DNA of 64,000 nt from Citrobacter amalonaticus (GTDB lineage Bacteria; Pseudomonadota; Gammaproteobacteria; Enterobacterales; Enterobacteriaceae), in contig NZ_AP024585.1 of assembly GCF_018323885.1 (NCBI RefSeq), positions 1,364,001 to 1,428,000 of the forward strand, written 5' to 3'. A model generated the notes under the pieces. It saw nothing but the letters and a program-made list of their open reading frames with translations. It had not been told where the DNA came from and did not search any database. Shown here in pieces: positions 39,925 to 50,366 of the stretch. A program made the position numbers and the translations under genes. The stretch's first letter is position 1. The number at the start of each line of letters is the position of its first letter.

Positions 39925-40578
39925 TTAGCATTCAGTAATAATCGTGCTCAGCGGCAGGCGAGATTTTGGCAGCGAGGCATTAAAATCTTCCACGCTGTGA
40001 TGACCGACTGGCACCACCACCACGCTGGTGAAGCCCTTTTCTTTCAGGCCAAATTCTGCATCAAGAATGGCGGCGTCGAAACCTTCGATTGGCACCGCGT
40101 CCAGACCCAGTGCGGCGACGCCTAACAGGAAGTTACCCACGTTCAGATACACCTGCTTTGCCATCCAGTGTGCATCGTCTTTCAGCTCCTTACGGTGCAT
40201 GTCGGCAAAAAAAGTGCGGCCTTTGTGATTAGCGGCTTTCGCCTCCGCGGAAGCAAAACGCCCATCGGCCTCTTCCTGATCAACCACGCGTTCCAGCCAT
40301 GCATCATCCATTGCCGTTTTGGCGCAGAACACCACGACATGCGAGGCATCAAGCATTTTTCGCTCGTTGAAGACAAAGTTACCGGCGGCAGATTTCGCCA
40401 CGCGCGCTTTGCCTTCCTCTGTGCTGGCGACGATAAAGTGCCACGGTTGAGAGTTAGTACTGGACGGGCTGAACTGCAGCAGTGTTTTGATTTTTTCGGC
40501 TTCTTCAGCGGTCAGCTTTTTAGCTGGGTCGAATGCCTTGGTTGAATGACGTTTTAAGGCAACTGAAACGATATCCAT
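39925..40578 (-). CDS. nfsB: NfsB oxygen-insensitive nitroreductase
   Basis: NfsB (NfnB) is an FMN-dependent NAD(P)H nitroreductase that reduces nitrofurans and quinones by two-electron steps in the cytoplasm. The 217-residue protein matches E. coli NfsB over its whole length: [37 protein letters not shown] (FMN phosphate region), [20 protein letters not shown]. It differs at the very end (LSTIITEC instead of NITLTEV). The neighbours ybdF and ramR lie on the same strand upstream. It is a known member of Mar/Sox/Ram-type regulons, which fits its place beside ramA. Confidence 0.96.
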   Translation of the reverse strand: MDIVSVALKRHSTKAFDPAKKLTAEEAEKIKTLLQFSPSSTNSQPWHFIVASTEEGKARVAKSAAGNFVFNERKMLDASHVVVFCAKTAMDDAWLERVVDQEEADGRFASAEAKAANHKGRTFFADMHRKELKDDAHWMAKQVYLNVGNFLLGVAALGLDAVPIEGFDAAILDAEFGLKEKGFTSVVVVPVGHHSVEDFNASLPKSRLPLSTIITEC

Positions 40579-40676
40579 AACGACTCCCGGTTGGTTTTAA
40601 TCTTCGCAGGTTACAGGGTTCTCCCGGAGATGATAAGAGAGAAATGGCGAACACAGTTTTCGTTATTTGAGACTAA

Positions 40677-41045
40677 TCAGACCGGACGGATTCGTTTCTG
40701 GCTGCGTTTAGGCAGGCCATCGACCACTAAATTCCACGAGTCGTTCACCAACTCCTCCAGTAACGACTCGGTAATATCGTCACCGGGCGCGACGGAAATC
40801 CAGTGCTTTTTGTTCATGTGATAACCGGGGGTTATGCTGGGGTAAATCTGCTGATTTAACAGGGATTTTTCCGGGTCGGCTTTCAAGTTTATTACCGCAC
40901 GGCGGTTAAATTCGGTGACGATCATAAAAATCTTTCCTTCGACCTTAAACACGTCGTACTCCGGGCCGAACGGCCAGCAGTGCTCAGTAAAGGGGAAGGC
41001 TAATGCCAGGCGTTTTGCGCACTCGTGCAGCGTTTTTTCGTCCAT
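40677..41045 (-). CDS. ybdF: YbdF, MmcQ/YjbR-family protein
   Basis: This is a 122-residue protein of the MmcQ/YjbR family (double-wing-like DNA-binding fold), function unknown. It matches E. coli YbdF in length and in blocks such as [19 protein letters not shown] and [11 protein letters not shown]. The ATG at 41045 shares one base with the ramR stop (TAATG), so the two genes are translationally coupled. An in-frame start at 41075 would lie inside ramR and is rejected. Confidence 0.9.
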   Translation of the reverse strand: MDEKTLHECAKRLALAFPFTEHCWPFGPEYDVFKVEGKIFMIVTEFNRRAVINLKADPEKSLLNQQIYPSITPGYHMNKKHWISVAPGDDITESLLEELVNDSWNLVVDGLPKRSQKRIRPV

Positions 41046-41626
41046 TACTTTTCCTCGCGGGTGAGGGCGCGCCACATGGCTTCAAAACCCAGAGAAATAA
41101 ACTCTTCAGCGCGAGCCGGTTCACGGGCGGCAAATTCCATTGTCGTTTCTGCCAGCGTTAAAAACAGCGCATCGCCGAAGGCGCGATATTCATCGGACAT
41201 AAAGACCGGTAGCACTGAGCGGTGACAGAGATCGCGCAGTTCAGGAAACATATCGTCGGCTTTTTGTTCCGTCTCTTTGGTGATTTTTTCGCTGACGGCC
41301 AGTTGGCGTATCGCGCGATGCCCCTGCGTGTGGTTTATCCCCCAACTGATATAGCTGCGCCAGATATAAAAGGTCAGCGCTTTGGCATCGGTCAGTGAAC
41401 GATCCAGATTGGCGATCATCGACTGGCAGAGACTCTGTTTAAGATGAAGATACAGTTCGTTGATTAACTCGTCTTTGGTCGCGAAATAGCGAAACAATGT
41501 CCCTTCCGCCACGCCAGCATTGCGGGCAATCACTGCGGTTGACGCCGCGATCCCGGACTGCGCAATCGCCGTGGTTGCTGCCTCCAGTAATGCCTTTTTT
41601 TTGTCTTCACTCTTCGGACGAGCCAC
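41045..41626 (-). CDS. ramR: RamR TetR-family repressor of ramA
   Basis: RamR is a cytoplasmic TetR/AcrR-type repressor that binds bile acids, dyes and drugs and represses ramA, and through it AcrAB-TolC. The 193-residue protein is nearly identical to Salmonella RamR in the DNA-binding domain: [20 protein letters not shown], then [20 protein letters not shown] and [11 protein letters not shown]. It also has the C-terminal [18 protein letters not shown]. It is divergent from romA-ramA across an operator palindrome and overlaps ybdF by one base. Confidence 0.93.
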   Translation of the reverse strand: MARPKSEDKKKALLEAATTAIAQSGIAASTAVIARNAGVAEGTLFRYFATKDELINELYLHLKQSLCQSMIANLDRSLTDAKALTFYIWRSYISWGINHTQGHRAIRQLAVSEKITKETEQKADDMFPELRDLCHRSVLPVFMSDEYRAFGDALFLTLAETTMEFAAREPARAEEFISLGFEAMWRALTREEK

Positions 41627-41742
41627 TACACTTTACCCTTAATGTGGTCTAAAAATGTGATTGAAACACGGCGTATGCAGCGCCGCAACGGTGAATGTCA
41701 AAGATTGAAAATCATCTTGACGAGAAACGTCTGATTTCTATA

Positions 41743-41762
41743 ATGAGTGCTTACTCACTCAT
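41743..41762. promoter_or_regulatory. RamR operator palindrome
   Basis: ATGAGTG and CACTCAT flank six bases between ramR and romA. This is the arrangement of the RamR-binding site known upstream of Salmonella ramA. Here it lies 75 bp before romA, so RamR should control the romA-ramA transcript and perhaps itself. Confidence 0.85.
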
Positions 41763-41817
41763 AATCAAGGGTGCGTCGCGCAAACCATCGGACAGGCGCG
41801 CGTTTTCAGGTCAGGAT

Positions 41818-42951
41818 ATGAAGCGTCTCACAGTTTGCGTGGTTGTTATTATGCTCATTACCAGTGCAGCAACGTTACCGTTTGTCCTCAATGCTGGCTT
41901 CGGCCAGGCGCCACAGGGCGCTCAGCTTAGCCAGGTTGAACAATCTGCAAACTACCGGGACGGGCAATTCCATAATCAGATACCGACGCCGGGCTATACC
42001 GGAAACAAAAGTATGCTCGCGGCGTGGTGGGAGTTTCTGGTCGCGAAGCGTGAGAATGCGCGCCCCGATCAGCCCCTGCCGTTGGTTGCGACCGATCTTG
42101 CCAGTCTGCCGGTCACTGAAGACATCCTAATCTGGCTCGGGCATTCGTCGTGGTATCTGCAACTGGACGGCAAACGTATTCTGATTGACCCTGTGCTCAG
42201 CAGTTATGCCGCGCCGTTTTCCTTCCTCAATAAGGCTTTCGCAGGCGACTATCCGTGGACGGCGCAGGCGATGCCGGCGATCGATCTGCTGATCATTTCG
42301 CACGACCACTATGACCATCTGGACTACGCCACCATCAAGGCGTTAATGCCCAAAGTGAAGCGCGTGCTTACACCGCTGGGTGTCGGTTCGCATCTGCGTT
42401 ATTGGGGAATGAATAGCGACATCATTGAAGAGCGCGACTGGAATCAGTCCGTGCGAATTGACGATTCGCTGATGATTCACGTTCTGCCTGCGCGGCATTT
42501 TTCTGGCCGCGGCATTAAGCGCAACCAGACGCTGTGGGCCAGTTTTCTGTTCGAAACGCCGGAACAGAAAATTTATTACAGCGGTGACTCCGGCTACGGG
42601 CCTCATTTCCGGGCCATCGGCGAGCAGTTTGGCGGCATCGATCTTGCCATTATGGAGAACGGTCAATATGACCAGGACTGGAAGTACATCCATATGATGC
42701 CAGAAGAGACCGCTCAGGCCGCTCAGGATTTGCGGGCAAAAGCGATATTGCCCGGTCATGCCGGACGCTTTGTGCTGGCTAAACATACCTGGGATGACCC
42801 TTACAAACGGCTGGCGCTGGCCAGTCGACATAAAGCGTACCGTCTGCTCACGCCAATGCAGGGTGAACCGGTAAAACTGGACGATCTGGCGCAGCCGTTC
42901 ACCGTCTGGTGGGAGCAGACCTCACATTTGCAGGAGAGGAGTTCCGAATGA
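41818..42951 (+). CDS. romA: RomA metallo-beta-lactamase-fold protein
   Basis: The 377-residue protein is an MBL-fold hydrolase of the NAPE-PLD/UlaG-like group. It has an N-terminal hydrophobic anchor or signal (MKRLTVCVVVIMLITSAATL). Metal ligands are visible in HSSWYLQ, ISHDHYDHLD (HxHxDH) and VLPARHFSGRG, with the later Asp in YYSGDSGYGPH and a His in LPGHAG. RomA of Klebsiella and Enterobacter was linked to lowered porin expression; its substrate is unclear. The ATG at 41818 begins the hydrophobic segment. The frame is open to 41695 but that extension crosses the RamR operator. Its stop overlaps the ramA start (ATGA), so both are one operon. Confidence 0.85.
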   Translation: MKRLTVCVVVIMLITSAATLPFVLNAGFGQAPQGAQLSQVEQSANYRDGQFHNQIPTPGYTGNKSMLAAWWEFLVAKRENARPDQPLPLVATDLASLPVTEDILIWLGHSSWYLQLDGKRILIDPVLSSYAAPFSFLNKAFAGDYPWTAQAMPAIDLLIISHDHYDHLDYATIKALMPKVKRVLTPLGVGSHLRYWGMNSDIIEERDWNQSVRIDDSLMIHVLPARHFSGRGIKRNQTLWASFLFETPEQKIYYSGDSGYGPHFRAIGEQFGGIDLAIMENGQYDQDWKYIHMMPEETAQAAQDLRAKAILPGHAGRFVLAKHTWDDPYKRLALASRHKAYRLLTPMQGEPVKLDDLAQPFTVWWEQTSHLQERSSE

Positions 42952-43289
42952 CCATTTCTGCTCAGGTTATCGACACGATTGTCGAGTGGATAGATGATAA
43001 TTTGAATCAGCCGCTGCGCATTGACGACATTGCGCGCCACGCGGGGTATTCCAAATGGCATCTGCAGCGTCTGTTTTTACAGTACAAAGGGGAGAGTCTG
43101 GGACGTTATATTCGTGAGCGTAAACTGCTGCTCGCGGCGCGGGATCTGCGCGAGTCCGACGAAAAAGTGTATGACATTTGTCTGCGCTACGGGTTTGACT
43201 CTCAACAGACCTTTACCCGCATTTTCACCCGCACGTTTAACCAGCCGCCGGGCGCCTACCGCAAAGAAAATCACAGTCGGGCACACTGA
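42948..43289 (+). CDS. ramA: RamA AraC/XylS-type global activator
   Basis: RamA is a 113-residue activator homologous to MarA and SoxS that raises acrAB-tolC expression and lowers porins. It is almost identical to Salmonella and Klebsiella RamA: MTISAQVIDTIVEWIDDNLN, two helix-turn-helix motifs (IDDIARHAGYSKWHLQRLFL and VYDICLRYGFDSQQTFTRIF) and the tail PPGAYRKENHSRAH. The start at 42948 overlaps the romA stop by four bases, behind AGGAGAGGAG. Regulation through RamR is indicated by the upstream operator. Confidence 0.96.
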   Translation: MTISAQVIDTIVEWIDDNLNQPLRIDDIARHAGYSKWHLQRLFLQYKGESLGRYIRERKLLLAARDLRESDEKVYDICLRYGFDSQQTFTRIFTRTFNQPPGAYRKENHSRAH

Positions 43290-43411
43290 TCTCCCGGAAA
43301 AACGCTTTCTTTGGCAAAACATCTCCTCACTGTGGATTAAAAAACATAGGTGAGGGGTATGAAGGATTTTTGCCAATAATGGGCGATTTACTATATATAG
43401 CCTGTGGGGTT

Positions 43412-44030
43412 TTATTGATACGTCAGATTGAGTGTCGCCGTCGCATTTGCTTGTCCGGCCCGTACTTTATCTTTGGTCTGTATATATCGGGCGGTAATGG
43501 GGAACGGCTCCAGGCCGCCTGCCGAGCGTTTAAGATTAAGCATCTTATTCAGTTCCAGTGGCGTATCGTTGTACAGTAACTGCACGCCGATCCCCGCGGC
43601 AACCCTTTCGTCACCCTGGTTACTGAGCTCGGGAACGCTGTCGTCCGTGGTATCAGGGTTTTGTGCGCCGGTTAACGTCACATTGATATCGGCGTTCGCG
43701 TCACAGTCGCGTTTCAGGTCAGCCGTGCTGCTTTCCTGTGAATGGGTACCCAACTGGGTAAACTGATCGGCCTGCACATCCCCAATGGGGAACGCGAGAT
43801 TAGTACCGGACGGTATGGTGCAGGCGAGCACAGTGATACTGCCATTGATAAGATTTCATTTCCCCATTGGCAGGGTATAGGCAGAGCCGGGACCATCGCC
43901 CACTGCCCAGCTCATTATCATGCCGTTATCACAATACGCGCTCACTTCCGGGAACGTCAGATAATGGGCTTTCAGGACGGTGCCCGCAGGCGTATCTTGC
44001 TTTCGGGTTTATTAGTAAATGATCTCTGTG
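43412..44030 (-). pseudogene. Broken fimbrial subunit/adhesin gene
   Basis: A 140-codon frame has no proper start (it begins inside ...GSITVLACTIPSG) and ends ANATATLNLTYQ, a pilin-like terminal strand. In the same frame, upstream of a TGA at 43859-43861, the sequence continues for about 55 codons of plausible protein. That part includes YLTFPEVSAYCDNGMIMSWA and is then cut by further stops. One or more nonsense mutations have therefore killed a chaperone-usher subunit with Cys residues. The last 20 residues closely match the remnant at 33172-33270. No chaperone or usher gene is in the window. Confidence 0.6.
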
Positions 44031-44184
44031 CCGGAAAGATGGAATGTGTGGAAGGCGCATAGATAAGAATATTTATTGTTCTAATATTTAAATTAACAAA
44101 TCACGCCTGATTGGTAATGTGGTGAGTCTCTCGGGTTCCTGTTAGTGAGCGCCAAAAGAAGTGGCGCCCGGTTGGTTCACCGGC

Positions 44185-44433
44185 TTAGTGAGCCAGCGAA
44201 AACCAACGACGCCACACGTAGCGAATCACGAAATATTCAACAGCGCCAAGCGCTAAGAACCACAGGCAGAACAGCAGCGTGTAGAACTGGTTGAGATCCA
44301 TCAGATGGAAGGTCGCAACCAGCTTTTGTGCCAGCACCAGCCCCAGCGAAGGCGCGGGAAGCAGCAGGCAGGAGAGAAAGGCCATCAGCAGAATACCGGC
44401 GGCGGTCATCAGTGATTCAAGCGGGTGTTTCAT
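44185..44433 (-). CDS. ybdJ: YbdJ, small inner-membrane protein
   Basis: This 82-residue protein has two hydrophobic helices (about 10-32 and 45-70, LLFCLWFLALGAVEYFVIRY) and a basic end. It matches E. coli YbdJ (DUF1158) in length and sequence. Function is unknown. It lies 69 bp after ybdK on the same strand, the E. coli arrangement. Confidence 0.92.
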   Translation of the reverse strand: MKHPLESLMTAAGILLMAFLSCLLLPAPSLGLVLAQKLVATFHLMDLNQFYTLLFCLWFLALGAVEYFVIRYVWRRWFSLAH

Positions 44434-44502
44434 GGCAATGTTAAACGTGAGTTAAAAAAGCCATTGTCCGGGATCTTCACCGTTAACGCAAACCGGCGCC
44501 GC

Positions 44503-45618
44503 TTACCCGGCCCAAATCTCACAATGTTTTTTCACCAGCCCGATGAGCGATCCGCCATCGCTGACAAACTCACGCATTTTTTGCGCTTCGCTGGCACCCT
44601 GTTTAACCTGCCGGGTCAGGGCTTCAATCGCGCTTGCGGCACCGACTTTATCAGCGGACGGCGCAACTTTTTCCAGCAGGCGCAGCGTGTCCTCTGAAAG
44701 CGAATGATGGTCGCCGGTATGCACGTCGGTCAGAATCCCCTCCAGCCCGTAGCGACAGGCCTGAAAACGGTTGAATTTATATAGCAGATAGTCACGCTCC
44801 TGATGTTTAAACGGTCGTTCCGTCAGTAGCCAGTGCGCGGTAGCCTGAATTAAACCGGCCATATTGATCGCATGGCTGAGGGTGAGCGGCGTATCCATCA
44901 CCCGCACTTCGACCGTGCCAAAATGCGGGCTGGGGCGAATATCCCAGTGTAAATCTTTAATGCTGTCGATCATGCTTGTATAGCTGAGACGACGGAATAA
45001 CCCTTCAAACTCCTGCCAGTTGCTCACCCACGGCATGGGGCCGTTATCCGGGAAACCAGAGAAGATATTCAGCCGCGACGAGGCAAAGCGGGTGTCGGAG
45101 CCCTGCATATAAGGTGAAGCCGCCGAGAGCGCAATAAAATGCGGGACAAAGTGCGACAGCCCGTGCAGCAGGTAAATCGCATCATCTCCGCTGGCGCAGC
45201 CGACGTGAACATGTTGGCCAAATACGGTGGCCTGCTGAATGAGATAGCCAAAGTTTTCCAGCGTGCGTTGATAGCGTTCGTTATCGCATACTTCCTGGCG
45301 CTGCCATTTCTGAAACGGATGCGTACCACCGCCGCAAATTTCGAGGTGATGGTTAGCCGCCGCTTGCAGGATCACCTGTTGCATCGCGGAAAACTGCGCC
45401 GCCGCCTGATCGATACTGTGGCAAACGTCAGTCGCCATCTCCAGCATGCTTTCGGTGATATCGTGCTTCACTTCGCCGGCGTGTACCCGGTCTTTCACTG
45501 CGGCAATCAGCGTCGAAGAGTCCTGGCTCAGATCATATCCCGGCGGATTAACCACTTGCATTTCCAGTTCAATGCCGAGGGTGTACGGTTCAGAGACGTG
45601 AAAATCGGGTAGTGGCAT
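44503..45618 (-). CDS. ybdK: YbdK carboxylate-amine ligase
   Basis: This is an ATP-grasp-like GCS2-family ligase that has weak glutamate-cysteine ligase activity in E. coli; its physiological substrate is uncertain. The 371-residue product matches E. coli YbdK along its length: [75 protein letters not shown]. It lacks only the last Asp. GGAGAAGCGAACACT precedes the ATG. E. coli has hokE between ybdK and entD; here a GNAT gene and two large loci lie there instead. Confidence 0.95.
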   Translation of the reverse strand: MPLPDFHVSEPYTLGIELEMQVVNPPGYDLSQDSSTLIAAVKDRVHAGEVKHDITESMLEMATDVCHSIDQAAAQFSAMQQVILQAAANHHLEICGGGTHPFQKWQRQEVCDNERYQRTLENFGYLIQQATVFGQHVHVGCASGDDAIYLLHGLSHFVPHFIALSAASPYMQGSDTRFASSRLNIFSGFPDNGPMPWVSNWQEFEGLFRRLSYTSMIDSIKDLHWDIRPSPHFGTVEVRVMDTPLTLSHAINMAGLIQATAHWLLTERPFKHQERDYLLYKFNRFQACRYGLEGILTDVHTGDHHSLSEDTLRLLEKVAPSADKVGAASAIEALTRQVKQGASEAQKMREFVSDGGSLIGLVKKHCEIWAG

Positions 45619-45762
45619 AGTGTTCGCTTCTCCTTTGATTTGTCAGATGAGTATAGAAGTGAGTGCGGGTTTCGGCGTGGTGGAAGAAATCTGAATCCGG
45701 TGCTTTGAAGGCGCATCGGGAACTGCTATAACCAAATTTTATCCTTGTGTAAGGAGTAATCG

Positions 45763-46464
45763 GTGCCGGAAATCAATGAATACGGCCAGACGGTGGGCGA
45801 TGCGCTACCGGACTGGCATGGCGCGTCCGTTCTGCAACGGACGGTGCTGGAAGGTCGCTGGTGTCGCCTTGAGCCGCTCGATCCTGAACGTCATGCCGCC
45901 GATTTGTTCGACGCTTATGCGCAGGCAGACGACGAGCGAGACTGGACGTGGCTGGCAAGCCGTCGACCCGATAGCGTTGCGGCGACGTTCCACTGGCTCA
46001 GTGGAAAAGCGAATGATGACGCGCTGGTACCTTTCACCGTGGTGGATATCCGCGCAGAACGTGCGGTGGGGTTAGTCTGCTTTATGGCGATCGAACGCGA
46101 GCACGGCAGCGTTGAAATCGGCCATGTCACCTGGTCGCCGCGGATGAAAAATAGCGTACTGGGCACAGAAGCCGTCTGGCTGCTGTTGCGCTACGCCTTC
46201 GCACAGGGATATCGCCGCGTGGAGTGGAAATGTGATTCTCTCAACCTGGCGTCGCGTCGCGCGGCAGAGCGCCTGGGATTTGTCTTTGAAGGCCGCTTTC
46301 GCCAGAAAATTGTCCGCAAAGGCCGCAACCGGGACAGTGACTGGCTATCGATGATTGATGGCGAGTGGCCTGAGTGTGACCGCGCATTGCAGCGCTGGTT
46401 AGCGGCGGAGAATTTTGACGCGCAGGGCCAGCAGATTAAAACGCTGGCCCAGTGTCGACAGTAA
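45763..46464 (+). CDS. GNAT-family N-acetyltransferase
   Basis: This 233-residue protein has a RimJ/RimL-like GNAT fold (Acetyltransf_3 type). The first strand is ...RWCRLEPLDPERHA. The acetyl-CoA-binding region is near MKNSVLGTEAVWLLLRYAFA, and YRRVEWKCDSLNLASRRAAE leads into RLGFVFEGRFRQ, the classic last motif. It probably acetylates a small molecule or protein N-terminus; the substrate is unknown. It starts at a GTG six bases after AAGGAG. It is convergent with betA, whose stop lies six bases beyond its own. Confidence 0.82.
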   Translation: MPEINEYGQTVGDALPDWHGASVLQRTVLEGRWCRLEPLDPERHAADLFDAYAQADDERDWTWLASRRPDSVAATFHWLSGKANDDALVPFTVVDIRAERAVGLVCFMAIEREHGSVEIGHVTWSPRMKNSVLGTEAVWLLLRYAFAQGYRRVEWKCDSLNLASRRAAERLGFVFEGRFRQKIVRKGRNRDSDWLSMIDGEWPECDRALQRWLAAENFDAQGQQIKTLAQCRQ

Positions 46465-46469
46465 TACGC

Positions 46470-48146
46470 TTACCGTCGCGCCGGTTTGCGTACCGGCGCG
46501 TCGCCTGCCATGTAATAACGCGCTGTACTTTTCGCCAGCGGAGCGCGTCCGCGAATGGCATCGGCAATTTTCTCGCCAATCATAGTGGTCGTTGCATTCA
46601 GATTGCCGGTGATAATTTGCGGCATGATCGACGCATCCACGACGCGCAGATTCTCAACGCCATGCACTTTCCCTTCACCGTCGACCACTGCCATCTCGTC
46701 AAAGCCCATTTTACAGGTGCCGCAGGGGTGAAACGCCGTCTCCGCATGTTCGCGCACAAATGCGTCCAGCTGTTCGTCAGTCTGACACGCGATGCCGGGA
46801 CTGATCTCTCGTCCACGGAATTTATCCAGCGCCGGCTGGTTGATGATTTCCCGCGTGATACGAATCGCATCGCGGAACTCCTGCCAGTCTTGTTCTGTTG
46901 ACATGTAGTTAAACAGAATTGCCGGATGTTCGCGTGGGTCGCGGGACTTCAGATGGACGTGACCGCGGCTCGGCGAGCGCATTGACCCGACGTGGCACTG
47001 GAAACCATGTTCTTTCACTGCGTTAGAACCGTTGTAATTGATCGCCACCGGCAGGAAATGGTACTGAATGTTCGGCCAGGCAAAGGCTTCACGGCTGCGG
47101 ATGAATCCTCCGGCTTCGAAGTGATTACTCGCGCCGATACCGGTTCCGCCAAACAGCCATTCAGCACCAATCTTCGGCTGATTCCACCATTGCAGAGCGG
47201 GGTAAAGCGACACGGGCTCTTTACACTCATATTGCAGGTACATTTCAAGATGATCCTGCAGATTTTCCCCGACGCCGGGCAGGTGGTGAACCAGCGGGAT
47301 CGCAAAAGCCTTTAGTAACGCAGCATCACCCACGCCGGAGCGTTGCAGGATCTGCGGCGAAGCAATCGCCCCTGCGCACAGCAGCACTTCTTTGTTTGCC
47401 CTGGCGCGGGTCGGGATCGTGCTGTCGCCTTCCAGCCACTCCACGCCGACGGCTTTTTTGCCGTCAAAGACGATGTGGTCAGTCAGCGCATGGGTCACAA
47501 TGGTGAGGTTAGGGCGTTTTCTCGCCTGATCCAGGTAGCCTCGCGCGGTGCTGGCGCGCCGTCCCTGAGGCGTGACGGTACGATCCATTGGGCCAAAACC
47601 TTCCTGCTGATAGCCGTTCAGGTCGTCTGTCCGCGGATAGCCTGCCTGAACGCCCGCCTCGATCATCGCTTCAAAGAGCGGATTCACGCCCGGTTTTGAG
47701 GTGGTCACGCTGACCGGGCCGTCGCCGCCGTGATAGTCATTGGCACCAATATCGCGCGCTTCTGCTTTACGGTAATAGGGCAGGCAGTTGAGGTAACTCC
47801 AGTGTTCGAGCCCGGGCGCTTGCGCCCAGTTGTCGAGATCCATCGCATTGCCACGCACGTAGCACATGCCGTTAATCAAAGACGAGCCACCGAGCCCTTT
47901 TCCGCGTCCGCATTCCATCCGGCGGTAGTTCATATGCGGTTCGGGTTCGGTTTCGTAGGCCCAGTTGTAGCGTTTTCCCTGTAGCGGAAAGGCGAGTGCC
48001 GCTGGCATCTGGGTACGGAAATCCGCACGGTAATCCGGGCCACCCGCTTCCAGCAGCAGGACGGTGGTATTGCTGTCTTCTGTCAGTCGTGTAGCCAGTA
48101 CGTTACCGGCAGAGCCGGCACCAATAATGATGTAGTCAAAATGCAA
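46470..48146 (-). CDS. betA: BetA choline dehydrogenase
   Basis: BetA is a membrane-associated FAD enzyme of the GMC family that oxidises choline to betaine aldehyde (and further). The 558-residue protein has the dinucleotide motif [13 protein letters not shown] at its N-terminus and the GMC signatures [15 protein letters not shown] and [15 protein letters not shown]. The conserved active-site region is [13 protein letters not shown], followed by [13 protein letters not shown]. It agrees closely with E. coli BetA except for the last 20 residues. It is the last gene of betIBA, 13 bp after betB. A hairpin formed by CGCGCCGGT and ACCGGCGCG overlaps its final codons. Confidence 0.96.
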   Translation of the reverse strand: MHFDYIIIGAGSAGNVLATRLTEDSNTTVLLLEAGGPDYRADFRTQMPAALAFPLQGKRYNWAYETEPEPHMNYRRMECGRGKGLGGSSLINGMCYVRGNAMDLDNWAQAPGLEHWSYLNCLPYYRKAEARDIGANDYHGGDGPVSVTTSKPGVNPLFEAMIEAGVQAGYPRTDDLNGYQQEGFGPMDRTVTPQGRRASTARGYLDQARKRPNLTIVTHALTDHIVFDGKKAVGVEWLEGDSTIPTRARANKEVLLCAGAIASPQILQRSGVGDAALLKAFAIPLVHHLPGVGENLQDHLEMYLQYECKEPVSLYPALQWWNQPKIGAEWLFGGTGIGASNHFEAGGFIRSREAFAWPNIQYHFLPVAINYNGSNAVKEHGFQCHVGSMRSPSRGHVHLKSRDPREHPAILFNYMSTEQDWQEFRDAIRITREIINQPALDKFRGREISPGIACQTDEQLDAFVREHAETAFHPCGTCKMGFDEMAVVDGEGKVHGVENLRVVDASIMPQIITGNLNATTTMIGEKIADAIRGRAPLAKSTARYYMAGDAPVRKPARR

Positions 48147-48159
48147 TGAAACCTCCTGG

Positions 48160-49632
48160 TTAAAATACGGACTGGAAGGGGGCCATCTCGAGCTGGATGG
48201 ACTTCACCTGGGTGTAGCTTTGAAGCGTCATCAGGCCATTTTCGCGGCCAATACCGGAATGTTTGTAGCCGCCAACCGGCATTTCGGCAGGGGATTCCCC
48301 CCATGTGTTGATCCAGCAGATCCCTGCTTCAAGCTGGTGGATGACGCGATGGGCGCGGTTGAGATCCTGAGTGACCACACCCGCCGCCAGACCGTAATCA
48401 GTGTCGTTGGCGCGACGAATAACCTCGTCTTCACTCTCGTAAGTCAGAATGGACATCACCGGTCCGAAGATTTCCTCGCGCACGATGGTCATGTCGTCGC
48501 GGCAGTCGGTAAACACCGTTGGCGCGACCCAGGCTCCCTCATCGAACGCGTTTCCCGTCAGTACCTCTCCGCCGCACAGCAGCGTTGCACCTTCTTTTTT
48601 ACCGCTTTCGATATAGCGCAGGACGTTTTCGCGATGCGCAAAGCTGACCAGCGGGCCAAAATTAGTGGCGGGATCAAACAGATCGCCTGCGCGGATCCGC
48701 GCCACGCGGGACAAAATGGTCTGCTCAAACGCACTTTTCATCCGCGCCGGAATGAACACGCGGGTTCCGTTGGTGCAGACCTGACCGGAGCTATAGAAAT
48801 TTGCCATCATCGCGATGTCTGCGGCGAGATTAACGTTAGCATCCTCGAAAACGATCAGCGGCGATTTGCCGCCCAGCTCCATCGTCACCGCTTTCAGCGA
48901 CGAGGCGGCCGCGTTTGCCATCACTTTTTTACCGCTGGCGACGCCGCCGGTGAAGGACACTTTGGCGATGCCCGGATGGTCAGTCAGATAGTGGCCCGTT
49001 TCTGCGCCTTCGCCCGGCAGGACATTAAAGACGCCGTCCGGCAGGCCGGCTTCGCTGTAGATTTCTGCCAGCTTCAGGGCAGACAGCGGGGTGACTTCGC
49101 TGGGTTTGAAGATCATCGCATTACCCGCCGCCAGCGCCGGTGCGGATTTCCACAGCGCGATTTGAATCGGGTAGTTCCATGCGCCAATCCCGGCGACAAC
49201 GCCCAGCGGCTCGCGGCGGGTGTAGACGAACGCGGTCTCGCGCAGCGGGAGTTGGCTCCCTTCCAGCGCGGGAATCAACCCGGCGTAGTATTCCAGTACG
49301 TCTGCGCCGGTGACGATATCGACGCTGGCGGTTTCGCTGAACGGTTTGCCGGTATCCAGCGTTTCCAGTCTCGCCAGTTCATCATTGCGTTCGCGCAGAA
49401 TCTCCACTGCCCGGCGCAGAATGCGCGAGCGTTCCATGGCGGTCATCGCCGCCCAGATTTTTTGTCCGCGCTGAGCGCTTTTTACCGCGCGGTCGACATC
49501 CTCACGCCCTGCGGCCTGTACGGTGGCCAGAATCTCGCCACTGGCAGGGTTGATCGTCTCGAAAGTCCGACCGCTGGTGGCGGCGGTATAGCCACCATCA
49601 ATGTAAAGTTGTTGTTCTGCCATTCGGGACAT
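48160..49632 (-). CDS. betB: BetB betaine aldehyde dehydrogenase
   Basis: BetB is an NAD(P)-dependent aldehyde dehydrogenase that makes glycine betaine from betaine aldehyde in the cytoplasm. It is 490 residues, as in E. coli. Visible motifs: [20 protein letters not shown] (cofactor/Asn region), [13 protein letters not shown] (NAD site), [14 protein letters not shown] (catalytic Glu), [13 protein letters not shown] (catalytic Cys), [16 protein letters not shown]. The start [11 protein letters not shown] equals the E. coli start. The gene lies 17 bp after betI. Confidence 0.96.
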   Translation of the reverse strand: MSRMAEQQLYIDGGYTAATSGRTFETINPASGEILATVQAAGREDVDRAVKSAQRGQKIWAAMTAMERSRILRRAVEILRERNDELARLETLDTGKPFSETASVDIVTGADVLEYYAGLIPALEGSQLPLRETAFVYTRREPLGVVAGIGAWNYPIQIALWKSAPALAAGNAMIFKPSEVTPLSALKLAEIYSEAGLPDGVFNVLPGEGAETGHYLTDHPGIAKVSFTGGVASGKKVMANAAASSLKAVTMELGGKSPLIVFEDANVNLAADIAMMANFYSSGQVCTNGTRVFIPARMKSAFEQTILSRVARIRAGDLFDPATNFGPLVSFAHRENVLRYIESGKKEGATLLCGGEVLTGNAFDEGAWVAPTVFTDCRDDMTIVREEIFGPVMSILTYESEDEVIRRANDTDYGLAAGVVTQDLNRAHRVIHQLEAGICWINTWGESPAEMPVGGYKHSGIGRENGLMTLQSYTQVKSIQLEMAPFQSVF

Positions 49633-49649
49633 GCATTCTCCTCGGTGAG

Positions 49650-50240
49650 TCAGTGGCTTTTGGGTAAGTGCTGACTGATGAAATGGGTGGTCAGCGCCTG
49701 CGCAAGACTGAGATTAAACGGCTTACCGCTTAGCGCGGCGCGTAGCCACAGCCCGTCGATCAGCGCCGCGAGGCCATAGCCTGCCTGCTGCGCCTGTTCA
49801 CGCGGCAGTTCGCGCATAAATTCGTACACAATGTTCGACAACAGACGTTTACTGGCGACCTGTTGCAGGCGATACAGCATCGGCTGGTGCATGCTGCTGG
49901 CCCAGAATGCCAGCCAGGCCTTCATTGCGGCGTGGCTTATCTGGGTCTCGTCAAAGTTTCCCGCCACGATGGCGCGCAATCGCAACTCGGCGCGTGCTCC
50001 CTGTAATGCATGGAGTCGATGCAAAACGGCATGACGCAGCTGGCTGGTGATGTCGCGCATCGTTGCCTCCAGCAATCCATTCTTATCCTTAAAGTAATGG
50101 CTAATGATCCCGGTTGAAACACCGGCACGACGGGCGATTTGCGCAATCGTCGCATCGTGCATCCCGACTTCATTAATCGCTTCCAGCGTAGCGTCGATCA
50201 GCTGTCTGCGCCGAAGGGTTTGCATCCCCTGTTTGGGCAT
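49650..50240 (-). CDS. betI: BetI choline-responsive repressor
   Basis: BetI is a TetR-family repressor of the divergent betIBA and betT transcripts, relieved by choline. It has 196 residues. The N-terminal helix-turn-helix is [20 protein letters not shown]. The rest follows E. coli BetI (195 residues), including [20 protein letters not shown]. The operator candidate ATTGAACGTTCAAT lies between betI and betT. It is the first gene of betIBA. Confidence 0.95.
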   Translation of the reverse strand: MPKQGMQTLRRRQLIDATLEAINEVGMHDATIAQIARRAGVSTGIISHYFKDKNGLLEATMRDITSQLRHAVLHRLHALQGARAELRLRAIVAGNFDETQISHAAMKAWLAFWASSMHQPMLYRLQQVASKRLLSNIVYEFMRELPREQAQQAGYGLAALIDGLWLRAALSGKPFNLSLAQALTTHFISQHLPKSH

Positions 50241-50288
50241 GTTGCGGCTCCATTCATCAGTAATGTTTATGTATTTAACCTTTTATTG

Positions 50289-50302
50289 ATTGAACGTTCA
50301 AT
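50289..50302. promoter_or_regulatory. Probable BetI operator
   Basis: A perfect 14-bp palindrome, ATTGAACGTTCAAT, lies 48 bp before betI and 64 bp before betT. It is the kind of site TetR-family repressors use and sits in the shared divergent promoter region. Confidence 0.7.
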
Positions 50303-50366
50303 ATAAATGTGTCTTAATTGTTGCGAATTTGATTTCAAATAGTTACAAGAAAAGTGAGGATAATTG

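Noticed and set aside
43290..43411. CCTCAC...GTGAGG pair after ramA as a terminator
   Set aside because: The loop is about 20 bases and no T-run follows; pairing is too weak to call.
48220..49674. 484-residue plus-strand frame opposite betB
   Set aside because: A long antisense shadow caused by GC-rich codon structure of betB; no recognisable domain.
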